From an uncultured Geobacteraceae bacterium (lineage in GTDB: Bacteria > Desulfobacterota > Desulfuromonadia > Desulfuromonadales > Geopsychrobacteraceae), in NCBI GenBank assembly GCA_937958075.1, contig CALFFB010000123.1, positions 1 through 8,772 on the forward strand: 8,772 nt of DNA, written 5' to 3'. A program made the position numbers and the translations under genes. This document shows, in pieces, positions 6,675-8,772 of the stretch (within the stretch, counting starts at the first letter, position 1; each line of letters opens with the position of its first letter). The notes beneath the pieces were generated by a model. The model was not told where the DNA came from. It did no database searches and was given only the letters and a program-made list of their open reading frames with translations.

Positions 6675-7580
6675 ATGGCAGATTGCACGATCATCGGATG
6701 TGGTGATATCGGCGAGCGCGTTGCCGCTGAACTGCAGAGGCAGGGCTATCGGGTACAGGCGACGGCGCGCCATGACCAACGGGCTGCTGAACTTGAAAAG
6801 CGTGGGATCATCCCCATTGTCGCCGACTTTGATCAGCGCGACGCGCTGCCCCTTATCCCTGTCCACGAACAACGGCTTTTCTATTTTATGCCGCCTCAGG
6901 GTGGCGGTACCATCGATGCCCGGATGATGAATTTTTGTCGGCAGTTGCAGCCGGATCATTGCCCGCGGCGGGTTGTCTATATCAGTACCAGTGGCGTTTA
7001 CGGTGATTGTGGCGGTGCCCTGGTCACCGAGGAGACACCGGTCAATCCGCAAACAAGCCGCGCCAAACGTCGCGTCAGCGCCGAAAATCAGTTGCGTGAA
7101 CAGGCGGACAGGCTGGGCTTTGAGCTGATTATCCTGCGGGTAACGGGAATTTACGGTCCCGGTCGTCTGCCCCTGCGCCAGTTGCATCAAGGGCACCAGG
7201 TTGTGCGGCCTGATGAGGCGCCACCAACCAACCGGATTCACAGTCTGGATCTGGTGCGGGTTTGTCTGGCCGCTATGGAACGGGGCGAGGCGGGGGACAT
7301 TTTCAATGTCTGTGACGGCCAGCCCAGCAGTATGAGTGCATATTTTATCGAAGTCGCCAGGCTCTACGGGCTGCCCGAGCCTGAACAGCTGAGTTGGGAT
7401 GAGGCGCAGCAGGTTATTAATCCTCTGACCCTGTCCTTTCTCAAAGAATCCCGCCGTATGGACAATAGCCATCTGCTGGAAAAACTGCAGCTGACGTTGC
7501 AGTTTCCTGATCTTGTGTCGGGGCTTGCCGCCTGTCGTGACGAGGATTCAAAGGTTGCTGATCAGCCTGATCTGGGCTAA
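6675..7580 (+). CDS. Atypical SDR / NAD-dependent epimerase-dehydratase family protein (YeeZ-like)
   Basis: The 301-residue protein has a Rossmann fold: the nucleotide-binding loop IIGCGDIGERVA (6-17), a beta2 end near ARHD (31-34), the DFD after beta3 (51-53) and VYISTSGVYGD (101-111). The middle resembles extended SDRs (LRVTGIYGPGR, 154-164; RIHSLDLVRVCLAAM, 187-201; FNVCDGQP, 210-217). However, the YxxxK catalytic pair is absent: the aligned positions around SRAKRRVSAE (128-137) carry Arg in place of both Tyr and Lys. The C-terminal SFLKESRRMDNSHLL (254-268) is typical of the YeeZ-type atypical SDRs, whose substrate is unknown. ATG 6675 was chosen over an in-frame TTG at 6636 because AAGGAAG (6661-6667) lies 7 nt upstream and the Rossmann strand starts directly after it. 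It may be co-transcribed with pepN. Confidence 0.85.
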   Translation: MADCTIIGCGDIGERVAAELQRQGYRVQATARHDQRAAELEKRGIIPIVADFDQRDALPLIPVHEQRLFYFMPPQGGGTIDARMMNFCRQLQPDHCPRRVVYISTSGVYGDCGGALVTEETPVNPQTSRAKRRVSAENQLREQADRLGFELIILRVTGIYGPGRLPLRQLHQGHQVVRPDEAPPTNRIHSLDLVRVCLAAMERGEAGDIFNVCDGQPSSMSAYFIEVARLYGLPEPEQLSWDEAQQVINPLTLSFLKESRRMDNSHLLEKLQLTLQFPDLVSGLAACRDEDSKVADQPDLG

Positions 7581-7641
7581 ACTTACAAATCTGAGGGCCT
7601 GATATCCCCCTTTTACGCCATCCCCAGCAAGGAGAGCCTGC

Positions 7642-8625
7642 ATGAATGAGCCGGGAAAAACAAAGTTTCAAATAGATCTTCGTCGCCATCTGCGTGAGAA
7701 CGAAGTAGACGAAAACCTGACTCATCTGATCTGTGAGATCGCCGAAGCGTCCAAGTACATCATCCATTCCATCCGTACCGGCGATCTGGGGGTGGCGGGA
7801 ACCTCCAATCTGTATGGGGAAAAACAGCTGGCCCTTGATGTTCTGGCGGACAGAATTCTGCGCAAACGTCTCGATCATTCCCGGGTTGTCGCCAACATGA
7901 TGTCGGAAGAGATGGACTCCATCATCCCGGTGTCACCGGACTGGGAGGGGAAATATTCCGTTGCTTTCGATCCCCTTGACGGGTCTTCGCTGGTTGACGT
8001 TAATCTGGCTGTCGGCACCATTGTCGCCATTTTCCCCGGCTGCGACATTCTGCGGCCTGGTGGAGAGCAGATTGCCGCCATGTATATCCTCTACGGGCCG
8101 CGCACGACCCTGGTTTACAGCGTGGGCAAGGGGGTTCATGAATTCGGACTCAACAGTCTGATGGAATATACCCTGCTGCAGGAAAATATCACCATGAAAA
8201 CCAAGGGGAATCTGCACTCTCCAGGCGGGTTGCGCAACCTTTATACCCCCGGCGTCGAGACCTTGCTGTCGACCCTTGAGCAGCGCGGCTCAAAATTGCG
8301 TTACAGTGGTGGTTTTGTCCCCGATATCAATCAGGTGCTGCTGAAAAAGGGGGGGCTTTTCTTTTATCCTCACCTCAAGGACAACCCGAAAGGGAAGTTG
8401 CGACTGCTGTTTGAACTGAGCCCCATGGCTTTTCTGCTGGAACAGGCGGGGGGGGCGGCTTCCAACGGAAAACAGCGGATTCTTGACCTGATGCCACAAC
8501 ATATTCATGAACGGGCACCGGTTTTTATCGGCAGCAAGGAGGATGTCGCCCTGGCCGAAGAATTGATCCGCAGGTATGAAGGCGAAAAAGTTCAGCCGAT
8601 AAAAAAGGACGCCGTTCAGGCCTGA
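7642..8625 (+). CDS. fbp: Fructose-1,6-bisphosphatase, class I
   Basis: The enzyme hydrolyses fructose 1,6-bisphosphate to fructose 6-phosphate, the irreversible step of gluconeogenesis, in the cytoplasm using Mg2+. The length of 327 residues is normal for class I. Metal-site motifs are present: SEEM (88-91) and FDPLDGSS (109-116). Substrate-binding elements are LRYSGGFVPDIN (219-230), GLFFYP (238-243) and KLRLLFELSPMAFLLEQAGG (252-271). The end is conserved (RAPVFIGS, 291-298). The usual ADVHR segment is replaced by PDINQ, so the arginine found there in many FBPases is missing; I believe this is a lineage variant, not inactivation. ATG 7642 has AAGGAG (7629-7634) 7 nt upstream. A 61-nt gap separates it from the SDR gene, so it may be transcribed with it or from its own weak promoter. 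Confidence 0.95.
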   Translation: MNEPGKTKFQIDLRRHLRENEVDENLTHLICEIAEASKYIIHSIRTGDLGVAGTSNLYGEKQLALDVLADRILRKRLDHSRVVANMMSEEMDSIIPVSPDWEGKYSVAFDPLDGSSLVDVNLAVGTIVAIFPGCDILRPGGEQIAAMYILYGPRTTLVYSVGKGVHEFGLNSLMEYTLLQENITMKTKGNLHSPGGLRNLYTPGVETLLSTLEQRGSKLRYSGGFVPDINQVLLKKGGLFFYPHLKDNPKGKLRLLFELSPMAFLLEQAGGAASNGKQRILDLMPQHIHERAPVFIGSKEDVALAEELIRRYEGEKVQPIKKDAVQA

Positions 8626-8704
8626 CGGGTGTCCAGGTTCGGTCCATCGGTGCCAGGCGCTTACAACCGGCATTAAATCCGCGGGACCGGGCTGAAAACG
8701 GCAG

Positions 8705-8710
8705 AGGAGG
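8705..8710 (+). promoter_or_regulatory. Strong ribosome binding site for the right-edge gene
   Basis: AGGAGG at 8705-8710 is a full Shine-Dalgarno sequence, 6 nt before GTG 8717. It is the main support for a gene starting there, and it explains the use of GTG. The preceding 8626-8704 spacer shows no convincing terminator. Confidence 0.65.
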
Positions 8711-8716
8711 GGGGGC

Positions 8717-8772
8717 GTGCTGATTGTTCCACTGATGTTGCTGGCCACCGTCGTCGGACTGGCGGTGGCTCC
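8717..8772 (+). CDS. Start of a hydrophobic, probably membrane or exported protein (partial)
   Basis: From GTG 8717 the frame stays open to the window edge and encodes 18 full codons: start, LIVPLMLLATVVGLAVA. All are hydrophobic or small, as in a transmembrane helix or signal-anchor. An in-frame ATG at 8735 is an alternative start but lacks the AGGAGG spacing that GTG has. The gene lies 91 nt after fbp in the same direction and may belong to the same transcript. The family cannot be identified from this fragment. Confidence 0.6.
   Translation, partial: MLIVPLMLLATVVGLAVA

Noticed and set aside
8640..8689. Inverted repeat CGGTCC/GGACCG after fbp
   Set aside because: The 6-bp arms are separated by 38 nt and there is no T tract, so a terminator is not supported; likely chance.

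Overview
The window reads as an ordinary chromosomal segment of a Gram-negative, moderately GC-rich bacterium. The gene repertoire and protein flavour (DUF3750 lipoprotein, 173-residue dCTP deaminase, class I fructose-bisphosphatase with a YSGGFVPDINQ motif, two-ACT threonine deaminase) resemble the Desulfuromonadales/Geobacter-Pelobacter group of Desulfobacterota. That placement is from memory of family sequences, not from a search. No mobile element, tRNA, rRNA or CRISPR array was seen.

Layout. Positions 1-1518 (+ strand) hold the tail of a gene entering from the left, a 28-residue single-span membrane peptide, a crotonase-superfamily (enoyl-CoA hydratase-like) protein and a DUF3750 lipoprotein. 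They are tightly packed and probably one operon: the last two genes overlap by 16 nt. Next, on the minus strand, is ilvA (1597-3105), the biosynthetic threonine ammonia-lyase that begins isoleucine synthesis. It converges with the DUF3750 gene and diverges from dcd. The 184-bp ilvA/dcd intergenic region contains a good forward promoter whose -10 overlaps a possible reverse -10. From 3290 onward everything is on the plus strand: dcd (dCTP deaminase), pepN (M1 aminopeptidase N), an atypical SDR of YeeZ type, fbp (fructose-1,6-bisphosphatase), and the first 18 codons of a hydrophobic protein that runs off the right edge.

Together these are mostly housekeeping functions: isoleucine biosynthesis, pyrimidine deoxynucleotide supply, peptide turnover and gluconeogenesis. 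They do not form one pathway. The less ordinary part is the left-hand cluster, where a very small membrane peptide sits between a likely transporter tail and a crotonase homologue that lacks both catalytic glutamates of true hydratases. I found no convincing undescribed multi-gene system; the findings below are modest.
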